Of a stretch of 64,000 nt of DNA, positions 17,817 through 27,459 are shown piece after piece. Every line of letters begins with the position of its first letter. Position 1 is the first letter of the stretch. The notes beneath the pieces are model-generated. The model worked only from the letters and a program-made list of their open reading frames with translations, was not told where the DNA came from and did not search any database. The stretch is from Alistipes sp. (GTDB lineage Bacteria; Bacteroidota; Bacteroidia; Bacteroidales; Rikenellaceae), in the NCBI GenBank assembly GCA_017437045.1, contig JAFSBY010000035.1:1-64000 (forward strand), in the 5' to 3' direction. A program made the position numbers and the translations under genes.

Positions 17817-18830
17817 TTAGTGTAAATAACTGTTAATCTTTGCTTGCTCCCAGGCTTTGAAATCCATATTCGAAATATACTTACGCATCTGATTATACCG
17901 CTCCAGCTGACATATCTCTGCTAATTTCATTTCAAAATCCTCCTCCGTAAGTTTAAAAACAACTCCTGTATTCTCATTCACGAGATCCTCTGCACACCCA
18001 ACTTGTTCGCTAAGCATAACAGGGGTCCCATTATTAAGAGCCTCTTCTACCACTACACCCCACGTTTCACTTAACGACGGCAAAACAAACACGTCTGTTT
18101 GCTGATAATATTGAGACAAATCAGCATTTTTTACGGCTCCATAAAAAGATATATTAGGGTTTGCCTTCTGCTTCAATTCTTCTTCCAAGGGTCCAAAACC
18201 CACTATATCGAGTTTTAATTCCGGATGCTTATTGAATCGCTCTATCAACCATTGCAGATTTTTAACCGCAATTAACCGACCTACATAAAGGAACCTTTGA
18301 ACACTAACACGCGGTTGGTATGCAGGTTGAGCAACGCGACGAAACACGCCAACACCGTGAGTATGAACAATCTCTCCCTTAAAACCCAATGCTTGAATTA
18401 ATGCAGCATGAGAAGTTCCACATACATACGTACGACTCATGCGACTCAAAAACAGCTTTTTCACCCAAGCTTTGGGTCCTTTAATCGTGGATTCTTTAAT
18501 AGTAGACTCTATGGAGACTGCATTTTTTCTTTTGGGTGACACAAATGCGGCGAACCACGCATATAAAGTATCTTGACCGCCGCTCCATCCGCCTAAAATC
18601 AACTCCGAATAATCTCCCTTGCGTAGGATTTTATATAGTTGCCATATACGTTGCCATTTATTACCACATAAAAATTGATGTGGGTAATCCATTTCGGCAT
18701 CAGAAAAATCGCCATTTCGAGCTTCACACTGATATCCCGTGTACAACACCCGAATATCGGTCTCTTTACTCAAACGCGAATAGAGTTGTTTCTTATAAAA
18801 AGCCGTAGTATCTATGATAAATAGTTTCAT
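17817..18830 (-). CDS. Family 4 glycosyltransferase
   Basis: GT-B glycosyltransferase, 337 residues from the ATG at 18830; the longer reading would need a TTG start. The C-terminal domain shows FLYVGRLIAVKNLQWL, DIVGFGPLEEEL and the ExxxxxxxE donor-site motif in SETWGVVVEEALNNG. The N-terminal acceptor domain is divergent. The coding region is more AT-rich than its neighbours, as is common for genes exchanged between capsule loci. Confidence 0.9.
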   Translation of the reverse strand: MKLFIIDTTAFYKKQLYSRLSKETDIRVLYTGYQCEARNGDFSDAEMDYPHQFLCGNKWQRIWQLYKILRKGDYSELILGGWSGGQDTLYAWFAAFVSPKRKNAVSIESTIKESTIKGPKAWVKKLFLSRMSRTYVCGTSHAALIQALGFKGEIVHTHGVGVFRRVAQPAYQPRVSVQRFLYVGRLIAVKNLQWLIERFNKHPELKLDIVGFGPLEEELKQKANPNISFYGAVKNADLSQYYQQTDVFVLPSLSETWGVVVEEALNNGTPVMLSEQVGCAEDLVNENTGVVFKLTEEDFEMKLAEICQLERYNQMRKYISNMDFKAWEQAKINSYLH

Positions 18831-18841
18831 ATCCACAATGA

Positions 18842-19903
18842 TCAATGGGAAAAAATAGTTTCATATGGTATATAGCTACTTACGGCAAGGCCTTGACCAA
18901 TCACATTTGTATTGGTTCGTTCCAAATAGAAAAAGAATAAACAGACCAATGCACAAGTTAAAGCTATTCGGCACATCTTTTGATTGGGCATTTTACGCAA
19001 CGATGGATAGAATACAACGACCAAGAAGATCGAAAAATAGGAGATCGTACGCGTGATCACCGAGGGTAAATCCGACAAATAGATATACGTATCTACAGCC
19101 ATAGCAATCGCAACAACGATCAACAATTTATTGATCCATACCGATTGACCTTTATCCCACCACGCAATTGCAAATAGGTAGAGTGCGATAGCACCCAACA
19201 AGAAAGAGAGCATACGTCCCCATTGATCTTCTTGATCCATATAGGTTTCGGCGTATTCGTTAAATGAATCGACATCCATCAGTACGATGATCTCCAGCCA
19301 ATTTTGCAATGCCATCACGACTCCTCCGAAGAGCACGAGAGCCACCAAAATAGGAATCCGACGCGGGATCAAGGCCAAAGGCAGATAAGCCAAAATCAGC
19401 AACGAGGAGGGGTGAATCAGCAAATTGAACAAGCATACGACCAAGGCCCAGATCCATCTCCGTTTATACAACAATGCAAAGATCAACAGACCAAGCGCAA
19501 CGGCCAAACTCTGTCGGATTGTACTAAAAGACCCCAAATAGAAGAAGGGCCATAGGGCATAAACCAACAAACTATCGGACATGGCAGCCTCATCTTTATC
19601 GCAGAACATGCGAACGGACAAATAGACGGAAACACTTGTCAGCACAGCCGGAATAGCAATACCCAAATGGGGCATTTTCAGACTATGGGCTGTCTCAAAC
19701 AGCCAATACCACACTACCGAGTATCGTTCGCGAGCCAATGCCAAAGAACCCTCATCGGACGAGAACTCGTAATAATTCATGTAATCCCACCCCACATCAT
19801 AGCGCAATACAGCAAACGCCACAAGTGTCAGCAACATCATTATCGGATTCTTCCGATAATAGAAAAAGAGCAACACAGCGACAAATAACAGATAGGGGAA
19901 CAT
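18842..19903 (-). CDS. EpsG-like O-antigen/capsule polymerase (Wzy role)
   Basis: 353-residue polytopic membrane protein with about ten hydrophobic segments. The EpsG-type pattern VLRYDVGWDYMNYYEF lies near residues 37-52 and is followed by an FETAHSLKMPHLG segment. These proteins polymerise repeat units in the periplasm, or fill the Wzy role, in Wzx/Wzy pathways. It is the only candidate polymerase in the operon and occurs with a flippase, as expected. Confidence 0.85.
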   Translation of the reverse strand: MFPYLLFVAVLLFFYYRKNPIMMLLTLVAFAVLRYDVGWDYMNYYEFSSDEGSLALARERYSVVWYWLFETAHSLKMPHLGIAIPAVLTSVSVYLSVRMFCDKDEAAMSDSLLVYALWPFFYLGSFSTIRQSLAVALGLLIFALLYKRRWIWALVVCLFNLLIHPSSLLILAYLPLALIPRRIPILVALVLFGGVVMALQNWLEIIVLMDVDSFNEYAETYMDQEDQWGRMLSFLLGAIALYLFAIAWWDKGQSVWINKLLIVVAIAMAVDTYIYLSDLPSVITRTISYFSIFLVVVFYPSLRKMPNQKMCRIALTCALVCLFFFYLERTNTNVIGQGLAVSSYIPYETIFSH

Positions 19904-19915
19904 ACGTTTTTTTGA

Positions 19916-21061
19916 TTAAAGTATCTCTTTTAACTCGGACTGAAACTCCGAGACACGATGTGTAGTCACATATTCCGAACTGCACACCTTCGCATCATGG
20001 GTATGCTGTCGATAGGCCGCAGCCAACGCCTCGGGATCGACGGAAGTCCTATAACCCAACCCATAACGACGTACCAATTTGCCGATCAGCCCCCGATCGG
20101 AGGCCAACACCGGTGTTCCAAACTGGGAGGCATAGCCGATCACGCCACTGCTTTGTGCCGTCTCGAGGTAGGGCATCAGCAACAAATCCGAGGCTGCACA
20201 GAGCGAGGCCAAACGTTCATAGCTGCAAAAATCATCCTCCACGATCACCCGCACACGCCCTTTTTGTGCCTCCACACCGGCATAGAAAGCCTCCCGAATA
20301 TCGGCTTGCACCCGTCCGGCAAACAGAAACACATAGCGTCGGCACTGCTCCTCATCCAAATGGGCCAACGACTCAACAATGCGCATCGTGCCCTTGCGTT
20401 CGGCCAATGCCCCAAAGTGAAACAGCAACCGCTGATCCTCCGCGAGGCCCAGTTCCCGCCGGGTTTGGTTTCGCTCGGCCGCTTGCGGAAGCCCCACATA
20501 GGGGTCGGGCAGATAATGAAATTTTGTGGTTCGATAGATCCGATTCAAACGACGAGCGGCAGCACGATCATTCAAGATAAAGATCTGATCAAAGCAACCG
20601 AAGGTGCGCATAAGCCCATATTTGAGCACATCCATCGCACGACGCAACCACGAGGCTGCCTTCCACTCATAGAGATAGATCTTATAGATAATCCCGCTCA
20701 ACTTCACCTTACGGCCATATACGAAGGGGGCAAACGGCAGGTGAGCCATCAAGGTAATCGCAAAGACCCGATCGGCCTTGTGTTTTTTAATCCGCCGCTT
20801 CACCACGCGACAAATCCGCCACGAACACGCCAACATACCGCCCTGCGTACACGCTGCAGCCTCGGCCGATGTCAGATAATCGAACGTAATATGCTGCGCT
20901 TCGGCCCACTCAAACTGATGGCGCACCTTCACAAACTGCTCCGGAACGACAAAGACGAATTGCCGATCGGTCATCCTGAGGCAGGCATCATAGAGATGAT
21001 GCAGATACTCCAAATGATGGCCGGATACCGTTGGGGTGAAGATCAAACTAACGTGCGACAT
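19916..21061 (-). CDS. Glycosyltransferase, GT-B fold (family 4-like)
   Basis: 381 residues from the ATG at 21061 (MSHVSLIFTPTVSGHHLEY); ten further upstream residues are possible but overlap more of the neighbour. The C-terminal half has LLFHFGALAERKGTMRIV, LLMPYLETAQSSGVIGYASQ and GTPVLASDRGLIGKLV, typical of GT4 donor-site regions. Translation overlaps the acyltransferase end by 14 bp. Sugar specificity is unknown. Confidence 0.85.
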   Translation of the reverse strand: MSHVSLIFTPTVSGHHLEYLHHLYDACLRMTDRQFVFVVPEQFVKVRHQFEWAEAQHITFDYLTSAEAAACTQGGMLACSWRICRVVKRRIKKHKADRVFAITLMAHLPFAPFVYGRKVKLSGIIYKIYLYEWKAASWLRRAMDVLKYGLMRTFGCFDQIFILNDRAAARRLNRIYRTTKFHYLPDPYVGLPQAAERNQTRRELGLAEDQRLLFHFGALAERKGTMRIVESLAHLDEEQCRRYVFLFAGRVQADIREAFYAGVEAQKGRVRVIVEDDFCSYERLASLCAASDLLLMPYLETAQSSGVIGYASQFGTPVLASDRGLIGKLVRRYGLGYRTSVDPEALAAAYRQHTHDAKVCSSEYVTTHRVSEFQSELKEIL

Positions 21062-21773
21062 CGTAATATTCCATATGCATTGCTTCGGCAATCGAGGCGA
21101 TCTTCATACGATCCTCATCCGATATAAAGGTCAATCCGATACTCTTTTTCCCCTCGAAATGGGTCGTAAACAACTGTTCCAAGGCCTCACGCGAAAACCG
21201 TTCTTGTTCCGGATATAGTCTGCGTTCGTGCTCCAAAATCTGCTCAATCGTAAATACCGATGCAATTACTCGAGCCGGAGACCCTACCGCCACTGCGTAA
21301 GGTGGAATCGGTTTATTGACCAGCGAACAGGCCCCGACAATCGCCCCGCGACCGATATGAGCTCCGGCCAACAGAGTTACATTGATGCCTATCCAAACGC
21401 CCTCTTCGACGACAATATCGGTCTCTTGGTCATTGATATGCGCTCCACCGGAGATAATCTGTGGAATACCAACCGTAGGACGATGATTTCCGGTAACCAC
21501 CGTGCAATTCATAGCAATCGTGCTATATTTTCGCAAGGTGAATGTACCAGTATAGTTGATCAAGCGGAAACCTTGACGAATCTTCACATGATCCTCCAAA
21601 AAGACCTTACTCTGATCGGTAAAGAGGATTGGCGGCTCTAAAATCACATGCTCGCCACAATGTCCATAACGTTTTTTGCGGCGGATCGCCACATAATGCT
21701 TGCACATGTGTCGCCACCACAACAGAAAACCAATCGGCAGAGAGAGGTATTTTTTCAAAAAACGTTTCATCAT
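21048..21773 (-). CDS. Hexapeptide-repeat acyltransferase
   Basis: 241-residue left-handed beta-helix acyltransferase of the WcaF/LacA/maltose-acetyltransferase type. Imperfect hexapeptide repeats run over about residues 40-180, ending with LLAGAHIGRGAIVGACSLVNKPIPPYAVAVGSPARVI (quoted in parts: IGRGAIVGACSLV and PYAVAVGSPARVI). The N-terminus is hydrophobic and basic. It probably acetylates a sugar of the repeat unit. Its stop overlaps the downstream glycosyltransferase start. Confidence 0.88.
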   Translation of the reverse strand: MMKRFLKKYLSLPIGFLLWWRHMCKHYVAIRRKKRYGHCGEHVILEPPILFTDQSKVFLEDHVKIRQGFRLINYTGTFTLRKYSTIAMNCTVVTGNHRPTVGIPQIISGGAHINDQETDIVVEEGVWIGINVTLLAGAHIGRGAIVGACSLVNKPIPPYAVAVGSPARVIASVFTIEQILEHERRLYPEQERFSREALEQLFTTHFEGKKSIGLTFISDEDRMKIASIAEAMHMEYYDVAR

Positions 21774-21789
21774 CTCACTTTTTTAACGC

Positions 21790-23151
21790 CTACGCATTCC
21801 AAATAGCTTTGGCGCGATTATGGATCAACTTATTGATTTGAATCGTAAAGCACATTGCATAAAGCAGGTTGATCAAAATCATCGAGGCTACGACACCCAC
21901 TGCTCCCATATTCAGATAGTTGCCCAAGAAAAACGACAGCGGAATATGCAGGATCATACCCAGCAAAGTTACATAGGTCTGTAATTTCACCTTACCAATA
22001 CCATTGATCAAGATCACCTGCAACGAATCCCAAGCATGAATAATCATGTAAGCTCCGACCGAAAGTGTCAGGAGCAAGGGAACCTCTACGGCATCTCCAA
22101 CCCACAGCCGATAGGCAAGCGGCGCGGCACACATCATCAGCAGAATCATCACACTGATCGCTCCAAACAGATAGACCATCCTACGATACGTTTGGCGCAT
22201 CCAAGCATACTCTTTTTTGACAAATGCATCGGTAAAAGCAGGCCATAGCGGGCCTAAAATCAGCGAAAAAAGCATCGTCGCCACGCCCAAATACTTATAG
22301 GCGATGTTATAGGCCGTCACATCGACCGCCGAGGAGATATTCGAGATCAGAATATTGGAGGTCTGATAGACGACCACCATCTGAACCTGAATAATAAAGA
22401 ACTTGATACCCAGCCCAAAGATCTTCTTAATATCGGCCAAACGAATGGTGCTCACCGAAGGCCTCACAATGCGCAAAGAGCCCCGATAGAGAAAAATCGA
22501 CCCGGCCAGCAACACCACGATCGGGATAAAGGAGATTGCGACTGTCAGATTCAACAACGACGACTCGGTGTAGCGCGTCAACAGCCAAATCACCAGACAA
22601 GCAACAAAGTTCCCGATCACGGGAAATGCCGAGGCTAAAGCTACCCGTTGAAAAGCCGCCAAGACAGCTGTAATCACATTAAAGATCATCTGCAATGAGA
22701 AGCAGGCAATCAAGATCCGCACAACGGCAATCAGTTCCGGATTGTATGCCTGATCCACATTCAAAAGCGAACTCCAATCCACCCAAGGGATGCCTAATTC
22801 CGAGATCAGGGTCAGCGGCACCATGATCATGGTCATCGTAAAATAGGCGGTCGAAACCAGCGATCGGGCTTGTGTATGCTCCCCCAACGCCAACGCTTCA
22901 GCCAATTTATTTTTCAGTCCTAAGGTGAGTCCTACATCGAAGAAATTCAACCACAGCACTACCGACGATAATGTCAGCCAAACACCATATAGTTCAGCAG
23001 ACAGATACCCCAAGGTCAATGGTACCAACAAAAGGGATATCAAAATACTACACCCTTTGATCAAAATCGAGCCCACAATATTACGTTTGACCGTTAGCGA
23101 ACGTTGGTCGCCACGGTTCAGAAAGGTGGTTATTTTCTCAAAGAGCAACAT
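21790..23151 (-). CDS. Polysaccharide flippase (Wzx-like, MATE/MOP superfamily)
   Basis: 453-residue membrane protein with about 12-14 predicted helices. The start region RNIVGSILIKGCSILISLLLVPLTLGYL is the usual first-helix pattern of polysaccharide translocases (given here as IKGCSILISLLLVPL). DVGLTLGLKNKLAEA matches the conserved cytoplasmic loop. It would flip the undecaprenyl-linked repeat unit to the periplasm for the EpsG-like polymerase. Confidence 0.9.
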   Translation of the reverse strand: MLLFEKITTFLNRGDQRSLTVKRNIVGSILIKGCSILISLLLVPLTLGYLSAELYGVWLTLSSVVLWLNFFDVGLTLGLKNKLAEALALGEHTQARSLVSTAYFTMTMIMVPLTLISELGIPWVDWSSLLNVDQAYNPELIAVVRILIACFSLQMIFNVITAVLAAFQRVALASAFPVIGNFVACLVIWLLTRYTESSLLNLTVAISFIPIVVLLAGSIFLYRGSLRIVRPSVSTIRLADIKKIFGLGIKFFIIQVQMVVVYQTSNILISNISSAVDVTAYNIAYKYLGVATMLFSLILGPLWPAFTDAFVKKEYAWMRQTYRRMVYLFGAISVMILLMMCAAPLAYRLWVGDAVEVPLLLTLSVGAYMIIHAWDSLQVILINGIGKVKLQTYVTLLGMILHIPLSFFLGNYLNMGAVGVVASMILINLLYAMCFTIQINKLIHNRAKAIWNA

Positions 23152-23155
23152 GTTT

Positions 23156-24469
23156 CTATCCTATCCGATCATACATTATTCCGGCGGCGAGGACCTCGTC
23201 GCGGTCGTAGATATTGCGGCCGTCGATCAACAGCGGCGTGCGCATCACCCGGCGCAGCGTCTCCCACGAGGGCAGGCGGAAAACTTTCCACTCCGTAACG
23301 AGCATCACTGCATCGGCATCGAGTGCCGCATCGTACATATCCTTGGCATACGTCACCCGATCTCCCAACACCGCACGGCATCGTTCCATAGCGATCGGGT
23401 CATAGACCTGCACGCGACAACCCGCCTCCAACAACTTCTCAATCAGCACCAAAGCCGGTGCCTCGCGCATATCGTCCGTCTCGGGCTTATACGAAAGTCC
23501 CCAAACAGCAATCGTCCGCGCGGCCAGATTCCCTGCATAGTGGCGCGAAAGTTTCTCAAAGAGTACCCCTTTTTGACGTTCATTGACCTGCTCCACGGCC
23601 TGCAACAACGGCATCGGGACATCCGCCTCGGCGGCCGTGCGCAAGAGAGCCTTGACATCTTTCGGGAAACACGAGCCACCATAACCACACCCGGGATAGA
23701 GAAATTTCGATCCGATGCGTGGATCAGCACCAATCCCTTTGCGCACCAGATTCACATCGGCACCGACCCGTTCGCAAAGATTTGCAATCTCGTTCATGAA
23801 CGAAATACGGGTGGCCAACATAGCATTAGCGGCATATTTGGTCATCTCGGCCGAGCGAATATCCATGAAGATCACCCGAAAATTATTGATCAAGAAGGGG
23901 CGATAGAGCTGCGTCATGAGTTGGCGGGCACGCTCACTCTCGACACCTACGACAACCCGATCGGGCGACATAAAGTCCTTCACGGCGTTACCCTCCTTCA
24001 AAAATTCGGGATTCGAGGCCACCTCGAAGGGTATCTGTACACCACGCCGAGCCAACTCCTCCTCGATCACCTCCTTTACACGAGCCGCCGTACCCACAGG
24101 TACGGTCGATTTGGTAACGAGCATCGTGTAGTGGTTGATCTGACGACCAAACGTGCGGGCCACCTCCACCACATGGCTCAAATCGGCCGATCCATCCTCC
24201 TCGGGAGGCGTTCCCACGGCCGAGAAGACCACCTCGACCTGCTCCAGGCAGTCAGCCAGCGAGGTCGAAAACGACAATCTTCCCGCCTCGACATTGCGGC
24301 GAACGATCTCCTCCAACCCGGGCTCGTAGATGGGCATCACGCCCTGCTTGAGACCCTCGATCTTCGCCTCATCGGTGTCGATGCAGGTCACCTGCACACC
24401 CATTTCAGCAAAGCAGGCTCCCGAGACCAACCCGACATAACCCGTACCGACGACAGCAATATGCATCAT
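23156..24469 (-). CDS. ugd: UDP-glucose 6-dehydrogenase
   Basis: Oxidises UDP-glucose to UDP-glucuronate in two NAD-dependent steps. N-terminal GTGYVGLVSGACFAEMG; EMTKYAANAMLATRISFMNE core; catalytic Cys in GCGYGGSCFPKD (about residue 259); LSYKPETDDMREAPAL. 437 residues is standard. It shows that the surface polysaccharide uses a uronic acid or a sugar derived from it. It is the second gene of the operon. Confidence 0.96.
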   Translation of the reverse strand: MMHIAVVGTGYVGLVSGACFAEMGVQVTCIDTDEAKIEGLKQGVMPIYEPGLEEIVRRNVEAGRLSFSTSLADCLEQVEVVFSAVGTPPEEDGSADLSHVVEVARTFGRQINHYTMLVTKSTVPVGTAARVKEVIEEELARRGVQIPFEVASNPEFLKEGNAVKDFMSPDRVVVGVESERARQLMTQLYRPFLINNFRVIFMDIRSAEMTKYAANAMLATRISFMNEIANLCERVGADVNLVRKGIGADPRIGSKFLYPGCGYGGSCFPKDVKALLRTAAEADVPMPLLQAVEQVNERQKGVLFEKLSRHYAGNLAARTIAVWGLSYKPETDDMREAPALVLIEKLLEAGCRVQVYDPIAMERCRAVLGDRVTYAKDMYDAALDADAVMLVTEWKVFRLPSWETLRRVMRTPLLIDGRNIYDRDEVLAAGIMYDRIG

Positions 24470-24472
24470 AGC

Positions 24473-25489
24473 TTAAAATTTCTTACCAAAGACAATGGCA
24501 CAGAAGGTGTTGAACAAGACCTTCATATCAAACCACCACGAACGATGGTTCAGGTAGTAGAGGTCATACTCCAAGCGGCGCAACATCTTCTCCATCGTAT
24601 CCGTATAACCGTTGTAGAGCGTTGCATAGCTCGTCACACCGGGACGAATCTGGTAGAGGTAGGTATATCGCTTGTCGTACTCCAAAATCTGGTCGATGTA
24701 GTACTTTCGCTCCGGACGAGGCCCTACGAACGACATATCCCCGCAGAAGACATTCCACAACTGGGGCAGCTCATCCAGGTGGTGGGCTCGAATAAACCGA
24801 CCGACGCGCGTTAAGCGCATATCACCCTCACCGCCACTGCTGCTGAGCGAGGGGCCCTGCTTCTCGGCATCGAGGCGCATTGAGCGGAATTTGTAGATAT
24901 TGAAGGGCTTGCCAAAACGACCGATACGCTCCTGTTTGAAGATCGCCGGGCCGCCATCCTCCCATCGCACAGCAATGTAGCAGATCAGAAACAACGGCGA
25001 GAAGATGATCAGCGCAATCAAAGCCCCGAACATATCACTCAATCGCTTCACGTTGCGCGTAAAGCTCGACATGCCATCCGGAATAAAGCCCTCCTTGGGG
25101 AGATACTTGCTGACCGAGGTCTCGACCCAAAGCGTCTGCTTGTGCGATCGCTCCTCCTGCAACTTCCGCAGCCAATTCTCATAATCCTCGTGGGCAAACG
25201 TCTGCTCGATACGCCATTTCAGATAGCTGCCGTCTCCCCCCTCCACGCAATTCGAGAAACTCTTGCGGATGCGTTTCACGCTCTCGTTGCCAACCATCGT
25301 ACAGGGCAGTTGCAGTTCGTGCGAGTAGCTGCGAAGATTATCGTAGCCACTCGACTTAATGTAGAGGCGCAACGCGTAGGCCGAAGGGCCATAAGCCAAC
25401 CAGGTATCGGTCGGCGAATTGTAATACAGATGGATCGTTAATCCATCGTTTGTCTGTTCGTTGCGCTGAATTGTCTCTTTGTTCATCAT
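24473..25489 (-). CDS. Initiating sugar-phosphate transferase (WcaJ/polyprenyl glycosylphosphotransferase type)
   Basis: Starts repeat-unit synthesis by moving a sugar phosphate from a UDP-sugar to undecaprenyl phosphate. The C-terminal 190 residues carry the hallmark order: one membrane helix (FGALIALIIFSPLFLICYIA), EDGGPAIFKQERIG, YKFRSMR, LDELPQLWNV, MSFVGPRPE and RPGVTSYATL. About 140 residues ahead of this are soluble, instead of the four-helix domain of classic WbaP/WcaJ. The start is set at 25489 (MMNKE); longer in-frame starts lack context. It is the first gene of the operon. Confidence 0.88.
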   Translation of the reverse strand: MMNKETIQRNEQTNDGLTIHLYYNSPTDTWLAYGPSAYALRLYIKSSGYDNLRSYSHELQLPCTMVGNESVKRIRKSFSNCVEGGDGSYLKWRIEQTFAHEDYENWLRKLQEERSHKQTLWVETSVSKYLPKEGFIPDGMSSFTRNVKRLSDMFGALIALIIFSPLFLICYIAVRWEDGGPAIFKQERIGRFGKPFNIYKFRSMRLDAEKQGPSLSSSGGEGDMRLTRVGRFIRAHHLDELPQLWNVFCGDMSFVGPRPERKYYIDQILEYDKRYTYLYQIRPGVTSYATLYNGYTDTMEKMLRRLEYDLYYLNHRSWWFDMKVLFNTFCAIVFGKKF

Positions 25490-25684
25490 CAGAGAGAATC
25501 TTGTTAAGAATCTGTCGCACCCGTCGCGCTGCTCACCGCTGCGCATAATCTCGGGGCTTTGAGAATCAACAAACACACTGATTCCCAATTAGTTATAGCC
25601 AAGCAAAACCATTGCCGGCCGTAAAATTTCACAAATTGCGACCGATCATCCGTTGATCAGCAGCCACAATTATCGACAAATATA
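25490..25684 (-). promoter_or_regulatory. Promoter and leader of the polysaccharide operon
   Basis: TATATTTG on the minus strand at 25677-25684 is the best -7 candidate and would give a leader of about 180 nt before the first gene. A 6-bp hairpin (GAATCA / TGATTC, 25563-25584) lies in it. No good -33 TTTG and no upxY-like antiterminator gene are seen. Confidence 0.45.
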
Positions 25685-25805
25685 GACAAAATTTGCCATA
25701 AACCGAAACTTTTGCCCTCTTTTTTCGCGCGAGCACGCGCATACGCGATTAACGCGCGAGCTAAACGACGCATTAAACGATCCGGCCAACCACTCCCATC
25801 CACGC

Positions 25806-25833
25806 AAAAACGGCCCCTTTCGGAGCCGTTTTA
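25806..25833 (-). terminator. Terminator of the nadB-prfC unit
   Basis: Stem AAAACGGCTCC / GGGGCCGTTTT with GAAA loop, then T-rich sequence on the minus strand, 37 bp after the prfC stop. A CG-rich low-complexity stretch (about 25728-25790) lies between it and the capsule leader. Confidence 0.85.
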
Positions 25834-25869
25834 TCCTATCAAAATGTGCCGATTGGCGGACCCTTCCGC

Positions 25870-27453
25870 CTACACCTCCGACGTGAAATGGAAGCGGATA
25901 TCCTTGAAGTTCTCTTGTGCCAGCGCAAGGGCATAGCTCGTGTCGGCCAAGAAGACATCGTTGCCGTGTTTATCGACCGCCATGTTCGTATGCTTGCGAC
26001 GCTTGAAATCCTTGAGCTGCTCCTCATTATCGCTCTCGATCCAGCACGCCTTGTAGATCGAAATCGGCTCCCAGCGACACGAAGCACCATACTCGTGCTC
26101 CAGACGATACTGAATCACTTCGAACTGCAGCGCCCCCACCGTGCCGATGATCTTACGACCATTGAGCGACGAGGTAAAGAGCTGCGCCACACCCTCATCC
26201 ATCAGCTGATCAACACCCTTGGCCAGCTGTTTGAATTTGAGCGGATCGGCATTCTCGATGTAGCGGAACTGCTCGGGTGCAAACGACGGGATACCCGTAA
26301 ATTTGAGCTTTTCGCCCTCGGTGAAGGTATCGCCAATCTTGAAGTTTCCCGTATCATGCAGACCCACGATATCGCCCGGGAAGGCCTCGTCAATGACCGA
26401 TTTTTTCTCCGCCATAAAGGCTGTCGGCGAGGAGAATTTAAGCTGTTTGCCGCTGCGCACATGCAGGTAGTTTTTGTTTCGCTCGAAACGTCCCGAACAG
26501 ATCTTCATAAAGGCAATACGGTCGCGGTGATTCGGGTCCATATTGGCGTGAATCTTAAAGACAAAACCTGTCATTTTCTGCTCAGTCGGCTCCACCAGAC
26601 GATCGACCGTCGGGGCGGGACGCGGCGAGGGAGCAATGCGGATGAAGCATTCGAGCAACTCTCTGACACCGAAGTTATTAACAGCCGAACCGAAGAACAC
26701 GGGAGCCAACTCACCACGCAGATAGGCATCCCGATCGAAGTCGTCATAAACACCCTCGACCAGATCGACATCCTGCCGCAACTGATGGGCGAATTTTTCA
26801 CCAATATAGGTATCTAATTCCGGATTGGAAAGGTCCTCAAAATTGACCGTCGAGGCGTCGGCCGTGAGCTTTTCGTCGGAGGTAAAAAGGGACAAATTTC
26901 GCTCATAAAGGTTGTATACACCTTTGAAGGAGGGACCATTCGAAATCGGGAAGGCCAGCGGGCGCACTTTGATGTGCAACTCGGCCTCCACCTCGTCGAG
27001 TAATTCAAAGGGCTCTTTCGACGGGCGGTCCAACTTATTGATGAAGACGATGACCGGCGTATTACGCATACGGCACACCTCCATCAGCTTGCGTGTCTGC
27101 GTCTCGACGCCCTTGGCACCGTCAATCACAATAATCACCGAATCGACCGCCGTCAGCGTACGGTAGGTATCCTCAGCAAAATCCTCGTGGCCCGGCGTAT
27201 CGAGGATATTGATCTTTGCTCCTTGATACTCAAAACCCATTACCGACGTAGCGACCGAGATACCGCGCTGACGCTCGATCTCCATAAAATCGGAGGTTGC
27301 CCCCTTCTTAATCTTATTACTTTTGACGGCACCTGCCACATGAATAGCACCACCAAACAAGAGCAACTTCTCGGTAAGGGTCGTCTTACCGGCGTCGGGG
27401 TGGGCAATGACGGCAAAGGTCCGTCGGCGTGTAATCTCTTCCTGTAAAGTCAT
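25870..27453 (-). CDS. prfC: Peptide chain release factor 3
   Basis: Translational GTPase that recycles RF1/RF2 from the ribosome after termination. G1 motif [13 protein letters not shown]2 region [15 protein letters not shown]3 DTPGHEDF, G4 NKLDRP. The long C-terminal RF3 domain includes [19 protein letters not shown]. 527 residues is full length. It starts 6 bp after the nadB stop, so it is probably co-transcribed with nadB. Confidence 0.97.
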   Translation of the reverse strand: MTLQEEITRRRTFAVIAHPDAGKTTLTEKLLLFGGAIHVAGAVKSNKIKKGATSDFMEIERQRGISVATSVMGFEYQGAKINILDTPGHEDFAEDTYRTLTAVDSVIIVIDGAKGVETQTRKLMEVCRMRNTPVIVFINKLDRPSKEPFELLDEVEAELHIKVRPLAFPISNGPSFKGVYNLYERNLSLFTSDEKLTADASTVNFEDLSNPELDTYIGEKFAHQLRQDVDLVEGVYDDFDRDAYLRGELAPVFFGSAVNNFGVRELLECFIRIAPSPRPAPTVDRLVEPTEQKMTGFVFKIHANMDPNHRDRIAFMKICSGRFERNKNYLHVRSGKQLKFSSPTAFMAEKKSVIDEAFPGDIVGLHDTGNFKIGDTFTEGEKLKFTGIPSFAPEQFRYIENADPLKFKQLAKGVDQLMDEGVAQLFTSSLNGRKIIGTVGALQFEVIQYRLEHEYGASCRWEPISIYKACWIESDNEEQLKDFKRRKHTNMAVDKHGNDVFLADTSYALALAQENFKDIRFHFTSEV

Positions 27454-27459
27454 TTATTG

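Noticed and set aside
22925-24814. Long plus-strand open frame opposite flippase and ugd
   Set aside because: It spans parts of three real minus-strand genes and has no protein-like pattern.
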